DNA from: UBA935 sp031555615
GTDB taxonomy: Bacteria; Bacillota; Clostridia; Lachnospirales; Lachnospiraceae
DNA length: 64,000 bases
Direction: 5' to 3'
Assembly: GCA_031555615.1 (NCBI GenBank)
Contig: JAVBUF010000040.1
Span: 1-64,000, forward strand
The notes under the pieces are model-generated. The model was not told where the DNA came from. It did no database searches and saw only the letters and a list, made by a program, of their open reading frames with translations. The stretch's first letter is position 1, and each line of letters starts with the position of its first letter. This document shows, piece by piece, positions 8,797 through 17,356 of the stretch. Both the position numbers and the translations under genes were made by a program.

Positions 8797-8956
8797 ACTA
8801 TAAAGAATTGAGATGTTTGTGCCGATATATAATTCATAATAATATCTGAAAATCTATTCACATACCGATCACATATCAAGGAAGAGATGTATCATGGCAA
8901 GGAGGCTGACATTCAAAAGAAACCCCCATTTTGCCATATATTAACAGGAGCAGCCG

Positions 8957-11476
8957 ATGAGAAAGATTAGAAAAGAGCAGCTTTGCGAGATGATTGATAC
9001 CCTGAAGGATGCACACAAAGAGATTTTAGGGCAATCTGCGGAAGCTATATGTAATGTATTGGCGGATTGCCAGGAGTGTGCTGTTGCCATAGGAAATATG
9101 ATAGAAGAAAGCGAGGGAGACGGACAAGTTACCGTATCTCTTTTAGTGCAGTATTGTGAAATGCTGTATCGAATCAGTGTCGCAGTGGGAGAAGGGCAGG
9201 AATGGAAGGTCCTGAATGGTGAAACAAAAAGCCTGCTTGGGCAGATACAGGGCAGTATCAGGCAGGATATTCGAGATTCCTATGAAATTGTTTTTCTGCC
9301 TTATAAGGCGTCTATGTGGGATTCTATGGAAAGTATCTGGCTGGCAGCCAGGGAAGATAAGAGATGCAATTGTCATGTGATCCCAATCCCTTATTTCGAA
9401 AAGGATAAGGACGGTAAGGTAAATGAGATGTCATACGAAGGGGATAAATTCCCCCGGGAAGTTCCGATTACGGATTATCAGAGTTATAGTCTGCAGGAGA
9501 ATCATCCGGATGTCATTTATTTTCATACGCCCTTTGATCAATACAATTATGTGACGTCGGTTCATCCGGCGTATTATTCCTATGAATTAAAGAAACATAC
9601 GGATATGCTGGTGTATGTGCCTTATTTTATTACGGTGGGAGGAATGCCGGATGCCCAGATGGGGGCTTCGGCTTATCGCTATGCGGACCGGATTATTCTG
9701 CAGAATAAGGAGATGCTGGAAGATATGGCGAAGGAGATACCGAAAGAAAAGCTGGTGGTATTGGGATCGCCTAAGATTGACCGGATGATTAAGCTGGAAA
9801 AGAATAAGCCGCCGATGCCCGAGGAGTGGGAACGATTCATAAAGGGGCGCAAGGTAATCTTTTATAATACCAGTATCAGTGATTTGCTGAAGAACAGTGA
9901 AAAAGAACTGGCGAAGATAGAAGATGTATTTAAAACTTTTCAGGAGCATCAGGAGGTGGCGCTGATCTGGCGGCCCCATCCTTTAATGCGTCCAACGCTG
10001 CAGTCCATGCGGCATGAGCTGCTGGATCAGTATGATAAGCTGGAACGGTGGTTCGTGAAAGAAAAGATAGGAATATTAGACAAGACACCGGATGTGAATG
10101 CAACGATTGCCCTTTCGGATGCTTATATCGGGGACGGAGGATCTTCGGTGGTGCATTTGTTTGGGGTGACGGGGAAACCGGTGTTTGTGCTGAGCCAGGA
10201 GGTTTATCCGCATGTGACGATGGAGGAGAGAGCTTCTGTAGCTATATGGCGATGGGCTAATGAAGGAGATGATATTTGGTTTATAGCAGATGGATATCAT
10301 GCGATATGTAAATTAAACTTAAAAAGTGGTGCAATAGAAATTGTGAGTACTATTCCAGAAACAGGGTGGGATTATCCGTCACAATATGTGGGGCTTTTTA
10401 AATATAAAAACAAGATAGTAACAAGAACAGCAAAGGCGGATATGCTGTGCGAGTATGACCTTATAACAGGTATGTTCCGGAAGTTTTACTTTAAAGATCA
10501 AGAACGAGCAGAAAAAAACACTTTATCAGGAGGAGTTCAGTATAAGCAATATATTTACTTCGTCCCGCAAGGTTTTGAAGCGATTGTATGCTATGATGTG
10601 GAAACGACCGAATTCACATATTATGATGAGTGGATTGTGGATATGCGGAGAGCCACAAAGACGCCCGAAGAAGGAAAAAATTTGTTTGGTTGGGGGAGTG
10701 CCATTTATCAAAATCAGATAGTACTTCCTTCGGAAACCAGTAATAAAGTGCTGCTCTTTGATATGGATACGGCAGAATACAGTATTCGGGAAGTGGGAGC
10801 AGAAAGCAATGTTTACGTTAAGATTATCTGTGGAAAACAGTATTTTTGGCTGATGACTTCGGGTTATGCGGTGGTGCGATGGGATATAGAAACAAATCAG
10901 ACGGAGAATTATGACAAGTTTCCTGATGGATATGAAGCAAATGAATTTCCTTACGCTCATTGTGAGGAGATACAAGGATCTTTGCTTGGATTGGGTAAAA
11001 GAAAGAAAACTTCCTTAAAATATAATAATGATGAAAAAACAACAGAGAAAATGCTTGATTTGCTTCCTTATGAAGAAGGAGAATATTTATCAGCATATTA
11101 TAAAAAACCCGAAATATATCGATATATAAGATTAATCAACGAGTCGAAAATAGGCGGATTTACAACCTACGATGACAGCTTTTTTACGCTTCATCTGCTA
11201 AATGGAGCTTATCACAAGTATCCTTTACGGTTACAGCACGATTACGTAAAGGAAAATATATGTAAACATTTAAAAAGCAAATTTTCTAAATGCGGTACAT
11301 TTCCTTACATATGTTTTGAAAACAAGTCAATTACATTAGATATGTTTATAATTTATGAGGAGAGCACTTGGCATAATAAGGGTGAACAGATTAAGAACTA
11401 TATGGAAATCGCAGAGAATATGGATGGAACTAGTGGGCAGAGAATTCATGGCTATATAATGGGACAAATAAACTGA
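8957..11476 (+). CDS. CDP-glycerol glycerophosphotransferase-like enzyme fused to a beta-propeller
   Basis: Residues about 110-410 belong to the TagB/TagF glycerophosphotransferase type: PYKASMWDSMESIW, the substrate motif IWRPHPLMRP, and GDGGSSVVHLFG near the end. From about residue 420 the protein changes to repeats of aromatic and acidic strands (DDIWFIADGYHAICKLNL, CEYDLITGMFRKFYF, VVRWDIETNQ), which read as a propeller of about six blades. The family moves glycerol-phosphate or another CDP-linked group onto an acceptor; the propeller probably binds the acceptor glycan or protein (inference). Base composition visibly drops in GC at about 10230, exactly where the propeller begins. Confidence 0.88.
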   Translation: MRKIRKEQLCEMIDTLKDAHKEILGQSAEAICNVLADCQECAVAIGNMIEESEGDGQVTVSLLVQYCEMLYRISVAVGEGQEWKVLNGETKSLLGQIQGSIRQDIRDSYEIVFLPYKASMWDSMESIWLAAREDKRCNCHVIPIPYFEKDKDGKVNEMSYEGDKFPREVPITDYQSYSLQENHPDVIYFHTPFDQYNYVTSVHPAYYSYELKKHTDMLVYVPYFITVGGMPDAQMGASAYRYADRIILQNKEMLEDMAKEIPKEKLVVLGSPKIDRMIKLEKNKPPMPEEWERFIKGRKVIFYNTSISDLLKNSEKELAKIEDVFKTFQEHQEVALIWRPHPLMRPTLQSMRHELLDQYDKLERWFVKEKIGILDKTPDVNATIALSDAYIGDGGSSVVHLFGVTGKPVFVLSQEVYPHVTMEERASVAIWRWANEGDDIWFIADGYHAICKLNLKSGAIEIVSTIPETGWDYPSQYVGLFKYKNKIVTRTAKADMLCEYDLITGMFRKFYFKDQERAEKNTLSGGVQYKQYIYFVPQGFEAIVCYDVETTEFTYYDEWIVDMRRATKTPEEGKNLFGWGSAIYQNQIVLPSETSNKVLLFDMDTAEYSIREVGAESNVYVKIICGKQYFWLMTSGYAVVRWDIETNQTENYDKFPDGYEANEFPYAHCEEIQGSLLGLGKRKKTSLKYNNDEKTTEKMLDLLPYEEGEYLSAYYKKPEIYRYIRLINESKIGGFTTYDDSFFTLHLLNGAYHKYPLRLQHDYVKENICKHLKSKFSKCGTFPYICFENKSITLDMFIIYEESTWHNKGEQIKNYMEIAENMDGTSGQRIHGYIMGQIN

Positions 11477-11654
11477 GAAGGTGCGAGAAGTGGTAAAATT
11501 AAATGCTAAGATGATTGTCGAAGAATTTATCATTTATGAGGCGAGACAATAAGATGATGTGAACGGCTGATTGAAATATTTGGAAAGCTATATTCTTATG
11601 AACGTAAAACAGATACGGTTAGTCAGGAACAGATACAGGCTAGAAGGAGCTGCT

Positions 11655-13772
11655 ATGAAGAAAATTATTACATATGGTTCATTTGATTTGTTTCATGAAG
11701 GTCATTATCGGCTTTTGCAAAGAGCGAAGGAGATGGGGGATTATCTGATCGTTGGGGTAACTACCCAGCAATATGATGAATCCAGAGGAAAACTGAATAT
11801 AGTAGACTCGCTAGATGAACGGATTGAAAATGTAAAAAAAAGTGGATTTGCAGATAAAATTATTGTAGAAGATCACTCGGGACAAAAGGTAGAGGACATA
11901 CAGAAGTATGGAATTGATGTCTTTGCCATAGGTTCAGACTGGCAGGGAGCATTTGATTACCTTAAGGATTTTTGTGAAGTGATATATCTGGAGCGGACCA
12001 AAAATATTTCATCCACATTGCTGAGAGAACGAAAGCATCCGATTATCAGGATTGGAGTTATCGGTACGGGGAGAATTGCGGAACGCTTTATACCGGAAGC
12101 GAAGTATGTCAGCGGCATAACCATATTCAGTGTGTATAATCCCAATGCGGCAAACGCACAGCGGTTTGCACAAAAATTCGAATTAAATGCTTATTCGGAT
12201 AATTTGGAACAATTCCTGAATGGAGTGGATGCGGTATATATTGCTTCTCCTCATGAAACTCACTACGATTATGCAAAAACGGTACTACATCACGGAAAGC
12301 ATGTGTTGTGCGAAAAGCCGATGGCCTTGAAAAAAGCACATGCAAAAGAACTGTTTGAGATAGCACGGGAAAAAAGGTGCGTATTGCTTGAGGCAATAAA
12401 AACAGCTTATTGCCCTGGATTTGCACAATTGGTAGGAATAGCAAAAAGTGGGGCGATTGGTAAGATATGTGACGTGGAGGCCTGCTTTACGAGAATTACC
12501 CCGGCGGGAATCAGAGAAACCATTGATTCGGAATATGGAGGCGGTTTTTTGGAATTTGGAAGTCATACAATGCTGCCTATTTTTAAGATGTTAGGGACCA
12601 GTTATAAGGAAGTGCGTTTTGACAGTATATTGGCAGAAAATGGTATCGACTTATATACCAAAGCCACTTTTATATTTGATCAGGGAATGGCTTTGTCTAA
12701 GAGCGGTGTGGGAGTCAAGTCAGAGGGCCAGCTGTTGATTGCCGGTACCAAAGGATATATTTTGGCAGAGTCGCCGTGGTGGTTGACTGAATCTTTTGAA
12801 GTAAGGTACGAGGATTCGACCAAGAGAGAAAAGTATTTTGTGAAATTCTTAGGTGAGGGTCTAAGGTATGAAATCAGTGATTTTGCCTATATGATTAATG
12901 GACATGAAGATCGTTCTTTTCGATTTACAAGAGAAGAATCCGTGGCGATGGCAGACACCATGGAGAGATTTCTCCGGAAACGAGAAGAAGAAAGAAAAGT
13001 TAGGAATCAGAATTCGGGTGTAAAAATATGGGCACACAGGGGGTGCAGTTACAGCTATCCTGAAAACACATTAGAAGCATTTGAGGCGGCATGCCTCATT
13101 CAGGGGCTGACCGGAATTGAACTGGATATTCAATTGAGTAAGGATGGTGAGTTGGTAGTTATCCATGATGAGACCATAGACCGGACTACCAATGGCAATG
13201 GAAAAGTTAAGGATTACACTTTGGAGGAATTAAAGAAATTCAAAATTGCCTATTTTAACGAAAAAGGTGAGAATATCGGAACGAAAATTCCCACGATGCG
13301 AGAGACGTTGGATCTGATTGCTTCTCATTGTAGGAAGAAAGGTCTTTTGATCAACATTGAACTGAAGAATAATAATGAACCATATCTAGGCATGGAGGAG
13401 AAGATAATAAAGCTGGTAGAAATATATGGGCTGGAAGAGTATATCGTTTTTTCTTCTTTTTCTGAGGAATCTTTGTGGCGTCTAAGGGTGCTGGATCCGA
13501 GTGTCAAGATTGGAATTTTGAAAGGCAAACTATCAGATTGCTTAAGGGTAGCAGAAGAGCAAGAAAGAGTAGCGATGCACCCTTCTATAGATGGAATAGA
13601 TGTGGAGTTGCCCAAGGGCAGCACCCCAAAAGTGATACGGTGCTGGAATGGGTCGGAACCCTTTTACAAACAGCAAAATCATGTAAAGAAGATCTACGAT
13701 TTGCTTTATGCAGGAAAAAGAGGGGTTACGGATTTTATTACTAATATACCGGAAGAGTATCTGGGAAAATGA
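11655..13772 (+). CDS. Trifunctional cytidylyltransferase / Gfo-Idh-MocA oxidoreductase / GDPD
   Basis: Three complete enzymes in one 705-residue chain. Residues 1-130 are a TagD-like cytidylyltransferase with TYGSFDLFHEGH and the late ISSTLLRER. Residues about 132-450 are an NAD(P)-dependent Gfo/Idh/MocA oxidoreductase with GVIGTGRIAERF and CEKPMAL. Residues from about 457 are a glycerophosphodiester phosphodiesterase (WAHRGCSYSYPENTLEAF, then ELDIQLSKDGELVVIHDE). The GDPD could release glycerol phosphate for activation as CDP-glycerol, the donor of the preceding gene (inference). The frame is open back to 11571, but the ATG at 11655 follows AAGGAG and starts the first domain correctly. Confidence 0.93.
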   Translation: MKKIITYGSFDLFHEGHYRLLQRAKEMGDYLIVGVTTQQYDESRGKLNIVDSLDERIENVKKSGFADKIIVEDHSGQKVEDIQKYGIDVFAIGSDWQGAFDYLKDFCEVIYLERTKNISSTLLRERKHPIIRIGVIGTGRIAERFIPEAKYVSGITIFSVYNPNAANAQRFAQKFELNAYSDNLEQFLNGVDAVYIASPHETHYDYAKTVLHHGKHVLCEKPMALKKAHAKELFEIAREKRCVLLEAIKTAYCPGFAQLVGIAKSGAIGKICDVEACFTRITPAGIRETIDSEYGGGFLEFGSHTMLPIFKMLGTSYKEVRFDSILAENGIDLYTKATFIFDQGMALSKSGVGVKSEGQLLIAGTKGYILAESPWWLTESFEVRYEDSTKREKYFVKFLGEGLRYEISDFAYMINGHEDRSFRFTREESVAMADTMERFLRKREEERKVRNQNSGVKIWAHRGCSYSYPENTLEAFEAACLIQGLTGIELDIQLSKDGELVVIHDETIDRTTNGNGKVKDYTLEELKKFKIAYFNEKGENIGTKIPTMRETLDLIASHCRKKGLLINIELKNNNEPYLGMEEKIIKLVEIYGLEEYIVFSSFSEESLWRLRVLDPSVKIGILKGKLSDCLRVAEEQERVAMHPSIDGIDVELPKGSTPKVIRCWNGSEPFYKQQNHVKKIYDLLYAGKRGVTDFITNIPEEYLGK

Positions 13773-13839
13773 AGAAATATCAAAATACAATCTAAGGTTT
13801 TAAAAGCAGAGAATCACATTATCAATTAAGGAATATATT

Positions 13840-14670
13840 ATGATTGAATTAACAAAGGCACAGTTGAGAAATTTGCAACTTATTGAGCTGGATCTATTAA
13901 TGGAAGTAGATAGAATATGCAAAAAATGTGATATTCATTATACCATCATTGCGGGTACTTTATTGGGAGCTGTTCGGCATCAGGGATTTATTCCATGGGA
14001 TGATGATGCGGATGTTGGGTTGCTAAGAGAAGAATATGAAAAATTCTGTAAGGCTTGTGAAACGGAGTTGAATCCTGCGAAATACTACTTTCAGGATAAC
14101 AGGAATACACCCGGATATCGCTGGGGATATGGTAAGTTGAGAAGAAAAAACACCCTATTTTTACGCGAATATCAGGAGCATATGCCATATGAACAAGGAG
14201 TATTTATCGATATTTTTCCAATGGATGGAATTCCTGATAATTATTTACTAAGAAGTATTCATAATTTTCACTGCTTTTGTATCAGAAAAATATTATGGTC
14301 AGAAGTGGGTAAAATAGCAAGCACCTCAAAATGGTTAAGAGTATGGTATTCTTTACTGTCTAAAGTTCCAGAAAAGATGATTTTTAAACACTATTCAGGC
14401 TTTATTCAGAAGAGTAATAAAAAGGAAACCGGACTAGTTAGAATGCTGTTATTTCCATCCCCGTCAAAGGAGTATGGTTATCACAGAGAATGGTATATAC
14501 AAGGAGAGGATATCCTGTTTGAGGGGGTGATTTTGCAGGGAATGAGGAACAGTGAAGATTACTTAAAGTTTACATATGGTAATTATTTGCAGCTACCTCC
14601 GGTAGAAAATAGAAAAGTACATTCTGTTAGTGAAATAAGATTACTAGACCATTTAGATGAAAAGGAGTAA
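13840..14670 (+). CDS. licD: LicD-family phosphotransferase
   Basis: LicD proteins transfer phosphocholine or similar phospho-groups from a CDP donor to surface glycans. The diagnostic core is GTLLGAVRHQGFIPWDDDAD, at about residues 46-66, followed by FIDIFPMDGIPD. 276 aa is normal for the family. It ends 2 nt before the nucleotidyltransferase/aminotransferase gene, which probably makes its donor. A LicD domain also occurs in the 954-residue fusion at 46780. Confidence 0.93.
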   Translation: MIELTKAQLRNLQLIELDLLMEVDRICKKCDIHYTIIAGTLLGAVRHQGFIPWDDDADVGLLREEYEKFCKACETELNPAKYYFQDNRNTPGYRWGYGKLRRKNTLFLREYQEHMPYEQGVFIDIFPMDGIPDNYLLRSIHNFHCFCIRKILWSEVGKIASTSKWLRVWYSLLSKVPEKMIFKHYSGFIQKSNKKETGLVRMLLFPSPSKEYGYHREWYIQGEDILFEGVILQGMRNSEDYLKFTYGNYLQLPPVENRKVHSVSEIRLLDHLDEKE

Positions 14671-14672
14671 AT

Positions 14673-16499
14673 ATGCAAGCCATTATTTTAGCAGCGGGTA
14701 TGGGAAAACGGTTAGGAAAACATACAAGAGATTGCACCAAGTGTATGGTTTCTGTTGCAGGTATTCCTTTAATTAAAAGATCTATAGAAGCTTTAAAAAC
14801 AGCAGGTATTAGAAAAACGATAATTGTAGTTGGATACCAGAGTGAGAAACTGGTGAAATATTTACAGGAAAATACGAGTGGTATGGACTATGAGTTTGTT
14901 TATAATAAAGATTTTAGAGATACTAATAATATCTATTCCTTATTTTTGGCAAAAGAGCATCTGATGAAGGATGATACAATATTAATGGAGTCTGATTTGA
15001 TTTATGATTCTGAAATTATTATTAATCTGCTGGAAGCGGAGAATAAGAATATGGTTACGGTTGCCAAGTATGAGCAATGGATGGACGGAACGGTAGTCTT
15101 ATTGGATAAAGAAAAGAATATAATAGAATTTGTGGAAAAAACAGAATTTGAGTACCAGTATGCAGATAATTACTATAAAACCGTCAATATTTACAAATTC
15201 AGCAAAGAATTCTCTGAAAATCTATATATTCCATTTTTGGAAGCATATATAAAAGCATATGGAAAAAACCAATATTATGAGCTTGTGTTAAAGGTTCTGG
15301 CGCATGTGCAATATTCAAAGATGAAGGCTTTGATTGTGGAAGAACAAAACTGGTATGAAATAGATAATGTGCAGGATTTGGAAATAGCAAATACCATCTT
15401 TGCCAATCCGGCAAAACAGTTCCATGCTTATGACAAGCAATTTGGTGGTTTTTGGCGATTCCCAAAGTTAAAGGATTTTTGTTATTTGGTAAATCCTTAT
15501 TATCCGCCGGTCAAGATGGTGGAGCATATGAAATATTTTTATGACGTTTTATTGAGAGAATATCCATCGGGATTACGCATTCAAAATCAGAATGCTGGAA
15601 GACTATTAGGGGTAGATGAACGTTTCCTCTTGGTTGGAAACGGTGCGGCAGAGTTGATTAAAGTTTTGGGTGAGATAATAGAAGGTCGTCTTACAATACA
15701 TATGCCTGCATTTAATGAGTATGTTCGTTGTTTTTCAAAATGCCAATTACAAGAAATTAGAAGCAGAGATTATGATTTTCAAATAAATGAAGAGGCTTTA
15801 TCGGACAGAATAAATGGGACGGATAGTATGGTAATAGTAAATCCGGATAATCCAAGTGGAAGTTTTTTGGAATACAGTCATTTGATTCATATTATATCTG
15901 AATGTAAGAAAAAGGAAGTTATCTGTATTATTGATGAATCTTTTATTGACTTTGCTGATAAGGATATTCGTTACACGTTGTTACAAGATGATTTGCTAAA
16001 GGAATATGACAATTTGATTGTAATAAAAAGTATCAGCAAATCTTATGGAGTACCAGGATTAAGGTTGGGAATTATGGCGAGCTCCAATGAAAAAGTATTG
16101 GATGCGGTCAGACATAAGCTACCAATTTGGAATATTAATTCTTTTGCGGAATATTTTTTGCAGATACATGATTTATACCATGAAGATTATATAAATGCTT
16201 GCAATAAAATAGCATATCAAAGAAACCGATTGGAGGAACAATTGAAACAATTGGATGGGATAGCTGTATTTCCTTCGCAAGCCAACTATATCATGTGTAG
16301 AATTGAAAACGGTGTTTCCTGTAAAGAAGTGGCAAATGAACTGGTAGAGAAATGGCATATATTGATAAAGGATCTATCAGAGAAAGATGGTATTGAAGGG
16401 GAGCAATATATCAGAGTTGCAGTAAAAAATCAGGAAGAAAATGATTTGTTGATAGAAGCGTTAAGTAAGGTGCTGCAACGTAAAGGAATACCGCAATGA
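14673..16499 (+). CDS. Bifunctional NTP-transferase / PLP aminotransferase-like enzyme
   Basis: Residues 1 to about 235 are a LicC-type nucleotidyltransferase (ILAAGMGKRLG, ESDLIYDS). Residues about 260-608 are a HisC/CobD-like fold-type I PLP enzyme with NPDNPSG, IIDESFIDF and the Schiff-base lysine in SISKSYGVPGLRLG. Fusions of this kind are known as PntC-type aminoethylphosphonate cytidylyltransferase/transaminases, and a similar gene is in the C. difficile type A flagellin-glycan locus. No phosphonate genes (pepM, ppd) are here, so a CDP-activated phospho-amine or phospho-amino acid is more likely; the substrate is not proven. AAGGAG precedes the ATG. Confidence 0.9.
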   Translation: MQAIILAAGMGKRLGKHTRDCTKCMVSVAGIPLIKRSIEALKTAGIRKTIIVVGYQSEKLVKYLQENTSGMDYEFVYNKDFRDTNNIYSLFLAKEHLMKDDTILMESDLIYDSEIIINLLEAENKNMVTVAKYEQWMDGTVVLLDKEKNIIEFVEKTEFEYQYADNYYKTVNIYKFSKEFSENLYIPFLEAYIKAYGKNQYYELVLKVLAHVQYSKMKALIVEEQNWYEIDNVQDLEIANTIFANPAKQFHAYDKQFGGFWRFPKLKDFCYLVNPYYPPVKMVEHMKYFYDVLLREYPSGLRIQNQNAGRLLGVDERFLLVGNGAAELIKVLGEIIEGRLTIHMPAFNEYVRCFSKCQLQEIRSRDYDFQINEEALSDRINGTDSMVIVNPDNPSGSFLEYSHLIHIISECKKKEVICIIDESFIDFADKDIRYTLLQDDLLKEYDNLIVIKSISKSYGVPGLRLGIMASSNEKVLDAVRHKLPIWNINSFAEYFLQIHDLYHEDYINACNKIAYQRNRLEEQLKQLDGIAVFPSQANYIMCRIENGVSCKEVANELVEKWHILIKDLSEKDGIEGEQYIRVAVKNQEENDLLIEALSKVLQRKGIPQ

Positions 16500-16554
16500 A
16501 AGTTTATTATATTGCCAATTATGTAATTCTAGAAAAATAATAAGAGGTAACTGT

Positions 16555-17352
16555 ATGTTGCGCAGAGCCGAAAAAGCTGAAAGAAAAAAAATATTGGAGT
16601 TTATCCGAATGGATATAACGAAGGGTGTTTACTTATATATTGATATCTTTCACTATGGAGTGAATTCTTCTGAGATAGAAGTATGGGTAGCGGAAGAGGC
16701 GGGAAAGTATTTGCTGGTGGCAATGAAATACTATGAGAGCATGCAGATTTTTTCATTAGATCATAAATGGGATATGGAAACCTGCTTGCAATTGATTGGT
16801 AATGAAAAAATTTTGATGATTTCAGGAGATTATACATTAATACAGCAATTATACCAAGCTGAAGCGCAGGCAGGTTTGTATGATTTATCAGAAGGATATG
16901 TTTTTCATATAAATAATTATAGAAAATTTAGTTTTAATGAAAAAATCGAGTTGGGAAAAAAAGAAGATATGCAGGAATGTGCTCAATTGATCTGTATAGA
17001 TGAAGTCTTTGCCTCAAATTATACCATTTCCGGTTTGCAAAAACAATTGGAGGACCGAATAGATTGTGGTATGGGTCGAAATTTTGTGATTAGGGACCAA
17101 GGTAAAATAATTGCACATATTGCTACCTATGCAGAAGGGGATCACATTGCGGTAACCAGCGGTTTGGTGGTACACCCCAAATATAGAAACAGGTCCTATG
17201 GAGTCCTTATTGAGAGTTATTTAATAAATCAGTTAAGGGAAGAAGGATATGAGGTTTATACTTTTGTAGTAGAAAAAAAACGGGCAAAATTATTGGAGGC
17301 CATGGGAGCAAAACTCTGCGGGAAATATGGTAAACTTAATAAAAGGAGATAA
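16555..17352 (+). CDS. GNAT-family N-acetyltransferase
   Basis: The C-terminal half (about residues 125-255) has the GNAT acetyl-CoA signature: a strand TSGLVVHPKYRNRSYG with the pyrophosphate-binding loop, then LINQLREEGYEVYTFV and AKLLEAMGAKLCGKYG. The N-terminal half has a weaker, similar pattern and may be a degenerate second GNAT fold. The substrate is unknown; an amino sugar or the phospho-amine of the neighbouring genes would fit. AAGAGGTAA precedes the ATG. The next gene begins 5 nt after the stop. Confidence 0.85.
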   Translation: MLRRAEKAERKKILEFIRMDITKGVYLYIDIFHYGVNSSEIEVWVAEEAGKYLLVAMKYYESMQIFSLDHKWDMETCLQLIGNEKILMISGDYTLIQQLYQAEAQAGLYDLSEGYVFHINNYRKFSFNEKIELGKKEDMQECAQLICIDEVFASNYTISGLQKQLEDRIDCGMGRNFVIRDQGKIIAHIATYAEGDHIAVTSGLVVHPKYRNRSYGVLIESYLINQLREEGYEVYTFVVEKKRAKLLEAMGAKLCGKYGKLNKRR

Positions 17353-17356
17353 ATAA

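Noticed and set aside
10526..10975. 149-codon ORF on the - strand
   Set aside because: It is the complement of the propeller-coding part of the gene at 8957, with no ribosome binding site.
14673..16499. Calling the fusion PntC of a phosphonate pathway
   Set aside because: No pepM or ppd gene is in the window; the same architecture is compatible with other CDP-activated phospho-amines.
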